Shown: positions 1 to 5,579, counted from the stretch's first letter. The stretch: DNA of 5,987 bases from Phycisphaeraceae bacterium (GCA_028281215.1 JANQKH010000291.1:1-5987); one strand, 5' to 3'. Numbers and translations: made by a program. The notes: a model not told the origin generated them from the letters alone.

Positions 1-431
1 CTCGGCCCGCTGTTTGGCGATATAGCGGTTCGTGATCGCGCGCAGGATCATGCGCAGCGTGTGATCCACGATGAAGCCGAGGGGATTTCTTCGAGCCGAT
101 TGAGAATGCCGAGCAGTTCGGTGGCGGTGTCGTTGGCGCGTTCGCGGCCTTGGGCATCGAAATCAAAACACTGAAAGGCTTCCTCCCACGCATCCTTTTC
201 GCCGCCGGCGGCGCGGTTCATCGCGTCGACGAAGGTGTTCATCGTGTTCAATGGACTGCGAAACCGTTTGGGAATCGCGGGCGGTGTCGGTGGCGGTGTG
301 GCCGAGTCTTTGGTCGGCGGCGCGGCGTCCTTGGGTTGCGCGGACAGCAGCGTCGGGCCGATCAAACTCAGCGCGAGCAGGAAGAGGAAAACGGTTCGTC
401 GCCGGCGATGGATGGGTTGTGTGGTGTGCAC
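1..431 (-). CDS. 5' part of an exported/membrane protein gene, possibly MscS-like; frame broken; runs off left edge
   Basis: The product starts at GTG 431; an in-frame TAA lies four codons upstream and no nearby in-frame ATG exists. Residues 1-32 look like a Sec signal peptide: basic RRRR at 9-12, a hydrophobic core at 13-29, and possible cleavage after SA (30-31). A Pro/Thr/Ala-rich linker (33-54) follows, then a helical segment (58-116) with SPLNTMNTFVDAMN and LLGILNRLEEI. This resembles, from memory, the periplasmic N-terminal domain of planctomycete mechanosensitive (MscS-type) channels. The frame stops at 48-50 after a tail with unusual codons (TCA, ACA, GCA). In another frame, positions 1 to about 83 are open, GC3-rich and read LGFIVDHTLRMILRAITNRY. 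Adding one C to the CCCC run (plus-strand G at 81-84) joins the two. I therefore treat both parts as one gene with a real or sequencing frameshift. Exported or membrane location is fairly secure; the channel assignment is tentative. Confidence 0.55.
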
Positions 432-446
432 GGCAAGAGGTTATGG

Positions 447-478
447 CATGCACGCGATTGCGCCAAACGATGTGCATG
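447..478. promoter_or_regulatory. Operator-like inverted repeat upstream of the minus-strand exported-protein gene
   Basis: CATGCAC at 447-453 is matched by GTGCATG at 472-478, a perfect 7-bp dyad with an 18-base centre. It lies 16-47 bases before the GTG start at 431, where a regulator site or 5'-leader hairpin could sit. The rest of the 147-base gap (432-578) shows no convincing promoter or gene. A short dyad can arise by chance. Confidence 0.2.
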
Positions 479-578
479 GTGATGAAGGCCGAAGACAGGT
501 GGCACGATTCATTAAAACACCTTGCTGGAAGAAGGGACAGGTCGATCAGGTGGGATCGCGATGCGTCAGATACCGCGA

Positions 579-881
579 TCAAAACCCCATCGGTTCGTCA
601 TCGATCACACGCACGTTTTCCCGGTGAACGTCATCCGCGTGCGACGCTGAGGCGCTGTCCTTGTTCATGCCGAACCAGCCCATCACCGTGGCGACGGCGG
701 CGAGCAGGTAAAACACCGCCACGCCGACGAGCAGCGCGAACAGGATGAGCACAATCATCGGCACGAAGATGATCGCCAGTGTGCAGGTGATGGCCGTCCG
801 CGACACCCATGAAGGATGTTTGCTCATCCGCTGATAGATCGGGCCGAACGTGCTGCTTTGTTGGACGAAGACTTTCCACAT
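579..881 (-). CDS. Small hydrophobic membrane protein, function unknown
   Basis: This gene encodes a 100-residue protein when started at ATG 881. A TTG seven codons upstream (902) is a less likely start, because the ATG opens directly on a plausible cytoplasmic segment (MWKVFVQQSS). Residues 1-28 are polar, residues about 29-72 form a long hydrophobic stretch (TLAIIFVPMIVLILFALLVG, then FYLLAAVATVMGWF) that fits two tightly spaced membrane helices or one long hairpin, and residues 73-100 form an acidic polar tail (HADDVHRENVRVIDDE). No catalytic motif or family is recognised. No good ribosome-binding site is visible. It lies 47 bases downstream of the glycosylase gene on the same strand with no terminator between, so the two may be co-transcribed, though that need not mean a shared role. 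Coding is supported by the coherent hydrophobic profile. Confidence 0.65.
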   Translation of the reverse strand: MWKVFVQQSSTFGPIYQRMSKHPSWVSRTAITCTLAIIFVPMIVLILFALLVGVAVFYLLAAVATVMGWFGMNKDSASASHADDVHRENVRVIDDEPMGF

Positions 882-928
882 GATGGACAAGTATAGGCGC
901 AATCGGACAACGCGGCGGTGCCTTTTTG

Positions 929-1846
929 TTACGCCTTTTCACCCGGTTCTCGTTGTTCCAACTCTTCGATCGTGCGGGGCCAATCGCCTTTGAGCAGTTT
1001 TGACAGTGACCGGTCCGCCAGCACTTTGCCGCCGGTCTGGCAGCGCGGGCAGTAGTTGGTTTCGTTGTCGGCATATCGAATCCGCTGCACTTTCGTTCCG
1101 CAGACCGGGCAGGGTTTGTCGTACTTGCCGTGCACGGCAAAGTCGGGCCGGAATGCGGTGATGTCGCCGGCGCCGGGAAAGCGATCGGCGAATTCGTCGC
1201 GCAACTTGGTGATCCATGTTTCGAGCACGGTTCGGCAAGCCTCGTACAGCCGGTCGATCTGATCGTCATCGAGTCGGCTGGTCCACGTCAGGGGTGACAG
1301 GTTTGCCGCGTGCAGAATTTCATCGCTGTAAGCATTGCCGATGCCGTCGAACAGATGCGGATCAGTGAGCGTGCGTTTGAGCGTGTGGTTCTCGCACTGC
1401 AATCGACCGGCGAAGGTGTCACGATCGATCTGCAGGACATCTAAGCCGCCGCGATCAAAACTTGTCAGTTGTTCAATGCCCTGAACGACATGCAGCGACG
1501 CGCGTTTCTTTGAGCCGGCCTCGGTCAACAACAGCGTGCCGACTGGAAAGTGCAGCGACGCCAGACCGATCTTGCCGGGCGGCTTGGCTGACGGGTCATC
1601 CGACCATCGAAATCGTCCTGCGATCATCAGATGCAAAACCAGCAGCAGTTCGCCGTCCATTTCGATCACGATCCGTTTGCCTAGCCGACGAATGGCGACC
1701 ACGTTTTTATCGTGCACTGCTTCGATAGGCGGTTCAAACGTGCGCATCAGAAACGGGCTGACGAGGCGCGTTCGAGTAAGCGTCTGTCCGACGATGCGCT
1801 GCCGCAGTTTGTCGCAGTAAAGTTCGATGTCCGGTCGTTCGGGCAT
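929..1846 (-). CDS. mutM: Fpg/Nei-family DNA glycosylase (formamidopyrimidine-DNA glycosylase)
   Basis: A base-excision-repair enzyme that removes oxidised bases such as 8-oxoguanine or formamidopyrimidine and nicks the abasic site. The 305-residue length is slightly above the usual 270-290. ATG 1846 is chosen because it gives MPERPD: after Met removal Pro2 is the expected Schiff-base nucleophile and Glu3 the conserved acid. Lys57 (RRLGKR) and HLMIAGR (72-78) match N-domain motifs. DGIGNAYSDEIL (168-179) is the helix-two-turn-helix region, with Asn171 matching the conserved DNA-contact Asn. C246, C249, C266 and C269 form the C-terminal zinc finger. The position equivalent to E. coli Arg258 (five before the third Cys) reads Asn (DNETNYC), so this is a divergent subfamily whose substrate may differ. 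No Shine-Dalgarno is evident. A weak promoter is possible (TTCAAC at 1904-1899, TTATAC at 1879-1874, 19-base spacer). The family is certain; the fpg-versus-nei specificity is not. Confidence 0.93.
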   Translation of the reverse strand: MPERPDIELYCDKLRQRIVGQTLTRTRLVSPFLMRTFEPPIEAVHDKNVVAIRRLGKRIVIEMDGELLLVLHLMIAGRFRWSDDPSAKPPGKIGLASLHFPVGTLLLTEAGSKKRASLHVVQGIEQLTSFDRGGLDVLQIDRDTFAGRLQCENHTLKRTLTDPHLFDGIGNAYSDEILHAANLSPLTWTSRLDDDQIDRLYEACRTVLETWITKLRDEFADRFPGAGDITAFRPDFAVHGKYDKPCPVCGTKVQRIRYADNETNYCPRCQTGGKVLADRSLSKLLKGDWPRTIEELEQREPGEKA

Positions 1847-1995
1847 GATTTGAACCGTCGTGGGCGGGCGTCCGTATAACGACGGGCGGCGGCGCAGAGT
1901 TGAAGCCGGACGGCGCGGTTCCGGGTTTTCAGCCTGCAATGACCGTGTTTTTCGGACTATTTGCGGTCGGATTGCCCCGCCGCGAGGAAAAATGT

Positions 1996-2025
1996 TTGAC
2001 TCGAAGCGGGTTTGTATGGTAACTT
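1996..2025 (+). promoter_or_regulatory. Predicted sigma-70-type promoter for the small Tat-like protein gene
   Basis: TTGACT at 1996-2001 matches five of six bases of the -35 consensus. It is followed after 18 bases by TAACTT (2020-2025), a moderate -10 match. Transcription would start near 2032 and leave a leader of about 180 bases before ATG 2210. The -35 box is the best seen in the window. The -10 box and long spacer lower the certainty. Confidence 0.45.
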
Positions 2026-2147
2026 AGTCACGGTAGAAAGCTGCGGAGAGGTAGTCTGAGACCACGTGAATCAGGTGTGTCCGCCAGCGAAGGATCGTAT
2101 GGAATGAATTGAGCGAGGCGGTCATTGTCGTTCGACTTTGTGTTGAG

Positions 2148-2178
2148 CGAATCTGATCTCGCCAATCAGGCTGATTCG
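2148..2178 (+). promoter_or_regulatory. Leader hairpin / palindrome upstream of the small Tat-like protein
   Basis: CGAAT (2148-2152) pairs with ATTCG (2174-2178), and CTGAT (2153-2157) pairs with ATCAG (2165-2169), giving a ten-pair stem with a four-base bulge and a seven-base loop. The same bases also contain the perfect odd palindrome AATCAGGCTGATT (2164-2176), so two pairings compete. The structure ends 18 bases before the ribosome-binding site at 2197. It could act on the RNA (translation or stability) or be a protein-binding site. Its role is unknown. Confidence 0.3.
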
Positions 2179-2209
2179 TACTGAAAAGAAGGGTTTGGAG
2201 AGAAAAAGC

Positions 2210-2575
2210 ATGACGGAGGATTTCAACAACAACCCGTCCTCGACGCACGAAGGCGAACACGCTGCCGCACCCGGTGAGCAGGGGGCTGTCAATCCCACAG
2301 ACCCGCAGGCTCCCACCGAAGATGCGAACATAGCGGCCCGTCGGCGTTTGCTTCGCGCCGGTCTCGTGGCCGGTCCGTTGCTGATCACCCTGCGTGGTCG
2401 GCCGGCCCGCGCTCAACTGCCGTCGCTCGGTTCTGCGGAAATCTTCTACGGTGCCTACGTCACGCAAGACCAGATCGATGACCCCAACCTGAATTTCGAT
2501 GCCGGCGACCTCGGCAAACCGCTGAACCAGAACGGCGAAATCCTCGACGACGAAACCCGACGGTCCGGCGACTAA
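2210..2575 (+). CDS. Small protein with internal Tat-like leader; candidate substrate of the PqqD/kinase/NTase genes
   Basis: This gene encodes 121 residues. ATG 2210 is chosen because GGAGAG (2197-2202) lies seven bases upstream, the clearest ribosome-binding site in the window; TTG 2195 overlaps it and is unlikely. Residues 1-43 are polar, low-complexity and acidic (NNNPSSTHEGEHAAAP). Residues 44-68 look like a twin-arginine signal: RRRLLRAG (44-51), hydrophobic core AGLVAGPLLITL (50-61), and a PARA|Q cleavage site (65-69). The predicted mature part is only 53 residues. It is acidic (11 D/E against 3 K/R) and has no Cys, but has Ser72, Ser75, Thr85, Thr116, Ser119 and Tyr80/83 as possible acceptor sites. 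No known domain is recognised. The gene has its own promoter and terminator and precedes the PqqD-like, HprK-like and NTase genes. I infer that it is their substrate. An unrelated exported protein is the alternative. Confidence 0.75.
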   Translation: MTEDFNNNPSSTHEGEHAAAPGEQGAVNPTDPQAPTEDANIAARRRLLRAGLVAGPLLITLRGRPARAQLPSLGSAEIFYGAYVTQDQIDDPNLNFDAGDLGKPLNQNGEILDDETRRSGD

Positions 2576-2606
2576 GCCATTGCAAAAATCAACACAACCT
2601 TTCACG

Positions 2607-2639
2607 CGGGCGAATGCTGAAGCATTCGCCCGTTTTTTT
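2607..2639 (+). terminator. Strong rho-independent terminator (or attenuator)
   Basis: CGGGCGAATGC (2607-2617) and GCATTCGCCCG (2622-2632) form a perfect 11-bp stem with a TGAA loop, followed directly by seven T (2633-2639). It lies 31 bases after the stop of the small Tat-like gene and 59 bases before the PqqD-like start. No clear promoter follows it, so partial read-through could supply the downstream enzymes. Confidence 0.9.
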
Positions 2640-2698
2640 GTTCATCTGCGAACCCTTTCTCTCGAAGTGATCCATCCGCGAAACCCGATAGCGCTCCT

Positions 2699-3073
2699 AT
2701 GCCTGAGCCGAAACCATCCCGTTGGCATGTCCCACCCGACGCTGAGTTGCACTGGCGTTCGTGGGATGAGCAGGAACATCTGGTTTATCACGCCCAGTCG
2801 GGGGACACGCATTACCTGAATCCGGTGGCGGCGGAGGTGCTGCGTTATCTACAGGGTTCTTCCGCCACAGCCGATGAACTCACAAGGCAGTTGGCCGGTA
2901 CGATTGGTGTTGAGGCCGATAATGCGCTGTTGGATCAGATCGAACAGTTGCTTGGCCAGTTGGATGAACTGGGTTTGATCGAGCCGCGTTGTGATGATCC
3001 AGATACGCCGTCCGGCGAAGTGGATTCGCCTGCTGACGCCTCTCCCTTGAATGCCTCCGATGAAAGTTCGTGA
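2699..3073 (+). CDS. PqqD-like peptide chaperone, HPr-rel-A system type
   Basis: PqqD-like proteins (RiPP recognition elements) bind the leader of a peptide substrate and present it to modifying enzymes. Residues 9-96 match the family pattern: a W at 9 and 19-22 (WRSW), LVYHAQSGDTHYLNPVAAEV (28-47) with the typical 'sG-TH-LN-aaevL' signature, then helices ending in a 'LLxxLxxLGLI' segment (84-94). This fits the variant that I recall is annotated as 'HPr-rel-A system PqqD family' (TIGR04353). Usual members have about 90 residues; this one carries an additional acidic, Ser/Pro-rich tail (97-124). The tail partly overlaps the next gene, whose start lies inside this reading frame, so the two are probably translationally coupled. 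ATG 2699 has no evident ribosome-binding site. The fold is well supported; the bound peptide is unknown, with the upstream Tat-like protein the best candidate. Confidence 0.85.
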   Translation: MPEPKPSRWHVPPDAELHWRSWDEQEHLVYHAQSGDTHYLNPVAAEVLRYLQGSSATADELTRQLAGTIGVEADNALLDQIEQLLGQLDELGLIEPRCDDPDTPSGEVDSPADASPLNASDESS

Positions 3074-4028
3074 CCTGAGCCTGAAGCAGTTTGCCGATCG
3101 CCTTCGAGGTGACGGGCTGCTGTTGTCGATGCCGCCGTTCGTGTTGCAGTTTCGATCCTCGATCGAATCGCTGTTCGAACCGCTGCACCTGCTCTACACG
3201 CACTTCGACATCGAACCGGAAGGCGGCATCGTCGACTTCGACCTGCGCATTGATCCAAAATCCATGTGGCAGCGCAAGGTTCAGAAGAAAGCCTGTTTTT
3301 TTGTCGACGGCAAACACATCTTCGAAGCGTTCGACCAGGACATTGTGTTGCCGATGACCGAATGGGCGATCAACTGGTGTGTGTTCACGCGGCCGAACCA
3401 GTATTTCATTTTGCACTCCGCCGTGCTCGAACGAAACGGCAGGGCGGTGGTGCTGCCCGGCCCGCCCGGCGCGGGAAAAAGCACACTCTGCGCGGCGATG
3501 AACCTGCGCGGTTGGCGCTTGCTCAGTGATGAGGTGGCGGTGTTTCGGCCGGGCAAGCCCGACCTGATCCCCGTTGTGCGGCCGACCGGCTTGAAAAACG
3601 AATCGATCGACGTGATCCAGGCGTTTGAGCCGGGCGTGGTGATGGGTCCGCCGACGCCCGGCACGCGCAAGGGCACCGTCGCGCACATTCAGCCGGATGA
3701 GGCGAGCGTTGCCCGCAGCAGTGTCGCTGCGCCGCCGGGGTGGATGATCTTCCCGTCGTACGAACCGGATTCGCCGACGATTTTGGAACCGACGTCGCGC
3801 GCCCAGACCTTGATGCGACTGGCTGAGGACGGCTTCAACTTCAGTCTGCTCGGTACGACGGGTTTTCAAACCATTGCCGACTTTGTCGGAAACTCGGATT
3901 GTTATCGATTGACGTACAGCGATCTGGAGGATGCGATTGAGACAATCAACCGGCTGGGCGAGCCGAAGTCCAACGTGAAACACACTGAAACGAAACCCGC
4001 GGAGAAAACACTTGTGGCGCGGGATTAG
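3060..4028 (+). CDS. HprK-related kinase A (HPr-kinase-like P-loop kinase)
   Basis: The protein resembles the catalytic domain of HPr kinase/phosphorylase, which phosphorylates a Ser on a protein partner. Counting from ATG 3060 (322 aa), His119 (LHSAVL) precedes a Walker A GPPGAGKST (134-142), and LLSDEVAV follows with Asp157/Glu158, the expected Mg-binding acids. Downstream are RPTGLKNESID (174-184), TRKG (202-205), AHIQP (208-212) and FPSY (231-234), which match the HprK-related kinase A pattern as I remember it (TIGR04352). The first 100 or so residues replace the N-terminal domain of true HprK, and the true-HprK 'EIRG' motif is not seen, so HPr is probably not the partner. ATG 3051 (three residues longer) is an alternative; neither start has a good ribosome-binding site. 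The gene overlaps the PqqD-like gene by 14 or 23 bases. Related HprK-like enzymes phosphorylate lasso-peptide precursors, which supports peptide kinase activity by analogy. Confidence 0.88.
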   Translation: MKVRDLSLKQFADRLRGDGLLLSMPPFVLQFRSSIESLFEPLHLLYTHFDIEPEGGIVDFDLRIDPKSMWQRKVQKKACFFVDGKHIFEAFDQDIVLPMTEWAINWCVFTRPNQYFILHSAVLERNGRAVVLPGPPGAGKSTLCAAMNLRGWRLLSDEVAVFRPGKPDLIPVVRPTGLKNESIDVIQAFEPGVVMGPPTPGTRKGTVAHIQPDEASVARSSVAAPPGWMIFPSYEPDSPTILEPTSRAQTLMRLAEDGFNFSLLGTTGFQTIADFVGNSDCYRLTYSDLEDAIETINRLGEPKSNVKHTETKPAEKTLVARD

Positions 4029-4029
4029 A

Positions 4030-4090
4030 TTAGCCGTCGCTTGCGACGCGTTTTAGGTGTCCTCAATCGCGTTGCAAGCAACGCGGCTAA
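4030..4090. repeat. REPIN-like element: two inverted REP-type hairpins
   Basis: TTAGCCG at 4030-4036 begins a hairpin with the perfect stem CGTCGC (4035-4040) / GCGACG (4043-4048) and loop TT. The second unit has the perfect 8-bp stem CGCGTTGC (4068-4075) / GCAACGCG (4078-4085) with loop AA and ends CGGCTAA (4084-4090), the reverse complement of the first head. The units are thus inverted copies of one another, 17 bases apart, as in REPIN elements. The element begins two bases after the kinase stop codon. Related copies elsewhere in the genome are expected but cannot be seen here. Confidence 0.75.
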
Positions 4091-4175
4091 GTCAAGATCG
4101 ATTCCGTCAGGTGATAAACAGCACTCAATCCGTAGTAATCAATGCCTAATACCTACTAATCAAAAAGCGATTAAC

Positions 4176-5288
4176 GTGAAACCCACCCATCTCATCCTCG
4201 AAGCTTTGCGTCACCCGGAACGGTTGGTCGATCTTGACCTGCCACAGTGGGATGCGTTGCTCAAGCAGGGACGGCTGACCGACATGCCGGCGCGGCTTGC
4301 GGCGCGGATTGAGCGCGCGGGCATTGAGGATCAACTGCCGGCGAAGGTGCAGGATCATCTGATTGCGGCGCGGGCGATTGTGGATCAGCACCGCCGCATC
4401 GCCAAGTGGGAGGTCAATCGCATTCGCCGTGCGCTGTTGGGTAGCGGGATTCATCTGGTGCTGCTCAAAGGTGCGGCGTACATCGAGGCGGATCTGCCGC
4501 CGGGTTTTGGGCGACTGGTCAGTGACGTCGACATCATGGTGCCGAAGGACGACATCTTTCGCGCGGAGGATTTGCTCAAGCAGGCCGGTTGGAAATCGAT
4601 GAAACTCGACGCGTACGACCAGCGTTACTATCGCCAGTGGATGCACGAGCTTCCGCCGATGAAACATCGCAATCGCAAGGCGGTGTTGGATGTGCATCAC
4701 ACGATTCTGCCGGAAAGCGGTCGCGTGAAACCGGACGCGGCCAAACTGTTTGCCGCCGCGCGCTCGATCGTGCAAAGTGAAAACGGCAAGCCGGCCGTAC
4801 ACACGCTATCACCCTGCGACATGGTGCTGCATTCAGCGGCGCATCTGTTTCAGGACGGTGACCTTGCCGGCGGGTTGCGCGACATTGCCGACCTCGACGA
4901 ACTGATGCGCCATTTCGGCGAACACGAGCCCGACTTCTGGCAGGCACTCGTGCCGCGCTCGCAGGAGATGGACCTGCACCGGTCGCTCTACTACGCGATG
5001 CGATTCTGCCAACGTCTGCTCGACACGCCCATCCCGACCGAGACGCTGGCGGCGGCGCAACAGGTCGGCAAGCCGCTATGGCCCGCGTCGTCCATGATGG
5101 ATTTCCTCGCCAACCGCGCGCTGTTGCCCGAGCACCTCGGCGATCAATACTGGGGCGCCGGCGCGGCCCGCTGGATGCTCTACGTTCGCTCCCACTGGCT
5201 CCGCATGCCGCCCTGGCTGCTGACCCAACACCTCACCCGCAAAGCCTTCCGCCGATTCAAAAAAGAAGAAAAGAAACCCGCGGCTTGA
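4176..5288 (+). CDS. Nucleotidyltransferase family protein (NTP_transf_5 type), HPr-rel-A associated
   Basis: Members of this DNA-polymerase-beta-like family should transfer a nucleotide to a protein, peptide or small molecule. GTG 4176 is chosen because homologous sequence seems to begin there (VKPTHLILEALRHPERLVDL). The frame is open back to 4041, but that part lies in the repeat element and looks non-protein. Counting from GTG (370 aa), LLKGAAY (96-102) precedes the catalytic DVD of RLVSDVDIMV (Asp117, Asp119), and a later LDVHH (171-175) supplies Asp172 as a likely third acid. HSAAHLFQDGDL (219-230) and RDIADLDEL (235-243) are family-like helical motifs, and the C-terminus is basic (FRRFKKEEKK). 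NTP_transf_5 proteins occur next to HprK-like kinases and PqqD proteins, including in some lasso-peptide clusters, so I infer a shared modification pathway. The substrate is unknown. No ribosome-binding site is visible, and the kinase-NTase gap holds a repeat element, so coupling is not assured. Confidence 0.85.
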   Translation: MKPTHLILEALRHPERLVDLDLPQWDALLKQGRLTDMPARLAARIERAGIEDQLPAKVQDHLIAARAIVDQHRRIAKWEVNRIRRALLGSGIHLVLLKGAAYIEADLPPGFGRLVSDVDIMVPKDDIFRAEDLLKQAGWKSMKLDAYDQRYYRQWMHELPPMKHRNRKAVLDVHHTILPESGRVKPDAAKLFAAARSIVQSENGKPAVHTLSPCDMVLHSAAHLFQDGDLAGGLRDIADLDELMRHFGEHEPDFWQALVPRSQEMDLHRSLYYAMRFCQRLLDTPIPTETLAAAQQVGKPLWPASSMMDFLANRALLPEHLGDQYWGAGAARWMLYVRSHWLRMPPWLLTQHLTRKAFRRFKKEEKKPAA

Positions 5289-5339
5289 ACTTTCTCTTCC
5301 GGGCTCTCGCTTCATTGATGAGATTCTTCGTGGCCGGTG

Positions 5340-5500
5340 GGAACACCGAGATCACCGAGGTGGCGTGAGGCGGATGAGGGGATTGATCTTGCTGAATGGA
5401 ATCTGGACATCTCCCAGTTCTGTTGAACGCGCCGAGACAATCAGAACAAACCAAACCAATCCTCATCAACCTCAATCTCCCTCGGCGTCCTCGGTGTTCC
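5340..5500. mobile_element. MITE-like foldback element with 44-46-bp terminal inverted repeats
   Basis: The left arm (5340-5385) and the reverse complement of the right arm (5457-5500) agree at 35 of 44 aligned positions with a two-base gap, both starting GGAACACCGAG and ending GATGAGG(GG)ATTG. The core carries a further stem: GTTCTG/CAGAAC plus TTG/CAA (5417-5425 with 5438-5447, one bulged T). CACCGAG also repeats directly at 5344-5350 and 5353-5359. The 161-base element has no gene of its own and lies between the NTase and permease genes. Repeats of the 'ACCGAGGACACCGAGG' kind flank small GxxExxY-protein genes in other bacteria, from memory; here none remains. No clear target duplication was seen. 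Confidence 0.65.
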
Positions 5501-5579
5501 AATCAGTCAACCAGAAACGACCCGCCGCAATCGATTTGTCCTACAATCCCCAGACCTCCTGTTCCGCATGGATGCGTGA

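Larger units (their letters stand above)
1847..2209. other. Non-coding region between divergent genes
   Basis: These 363 bases separate the minus-strand glycosylase from the plus-strand small Tat-like protein. They should hold the promoters of both. The plus-strand side contains a sigma-70-like promoter, a leader of roughly 180 bases, a hairpin and a clear ribosome-binding site, listed separately. The glycosylase side has only a weak promoter match. No convincing gene is seen in either direction, and no riboswitch family was recognised. Confidence 0.7.

Noticed and set aside
150..748. Plus-strand open frames opposite the exported-protein and small membrane-protein genes
   Set aside because: They are Arg/Trp/Cys-rich shadows with no domains, signal or ribosome-binding site, and the minus-strand frames are more protein-like.
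1847..1939. N-terminal extension of the glycosylase to TTG 1939
   Set aside because: It would bury the catalytic Pro, which must follow the initiator Met, and the extension is Arg/Pro-rich with no family match.
2066..2107. Possible 13-codon leader peptide from GTG 2066 (MNQVCPPAKDRME)
   Set aside because: The SD-like GGAGAGG at 2045-2051 is too far from the GTG, and the peptide has no attenuator-like codon run.
2210..2575. Classical lasso or Cys-based (lanthipeptide, sactipeptide) precursor
   Set aside because: The protein has no Cys and no cyclase, radical-SAM or LanM-type gene lies nearby in the window, so only a loose RiPP analogy is kept.
2880..3983. Long minus-strand open frame (367 codons) opposite the kinase gene
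   Set aside because: Its translation is Arg/His/Gln-rich and low in hydrophobic cores, typical of the antisense of a GC-rich gene, while the plus strand encodes a clear P-loop kinase.
5254..5302. Possible terminator after the NTase from the A/G-rich and T/C-rich tracts (GAAAAGAAA ... TTTCTCTTC)
   Set aside because: The pairing is weak, AT-rich and not followed by a T-run.
5257..5502. Minus-strand 81-codon open frame across the region after the NTase
   Set aside because: It is encoded by the arms and core of the inverted-repeat element, has no protein-like organisation, and overlaps the NTase end.
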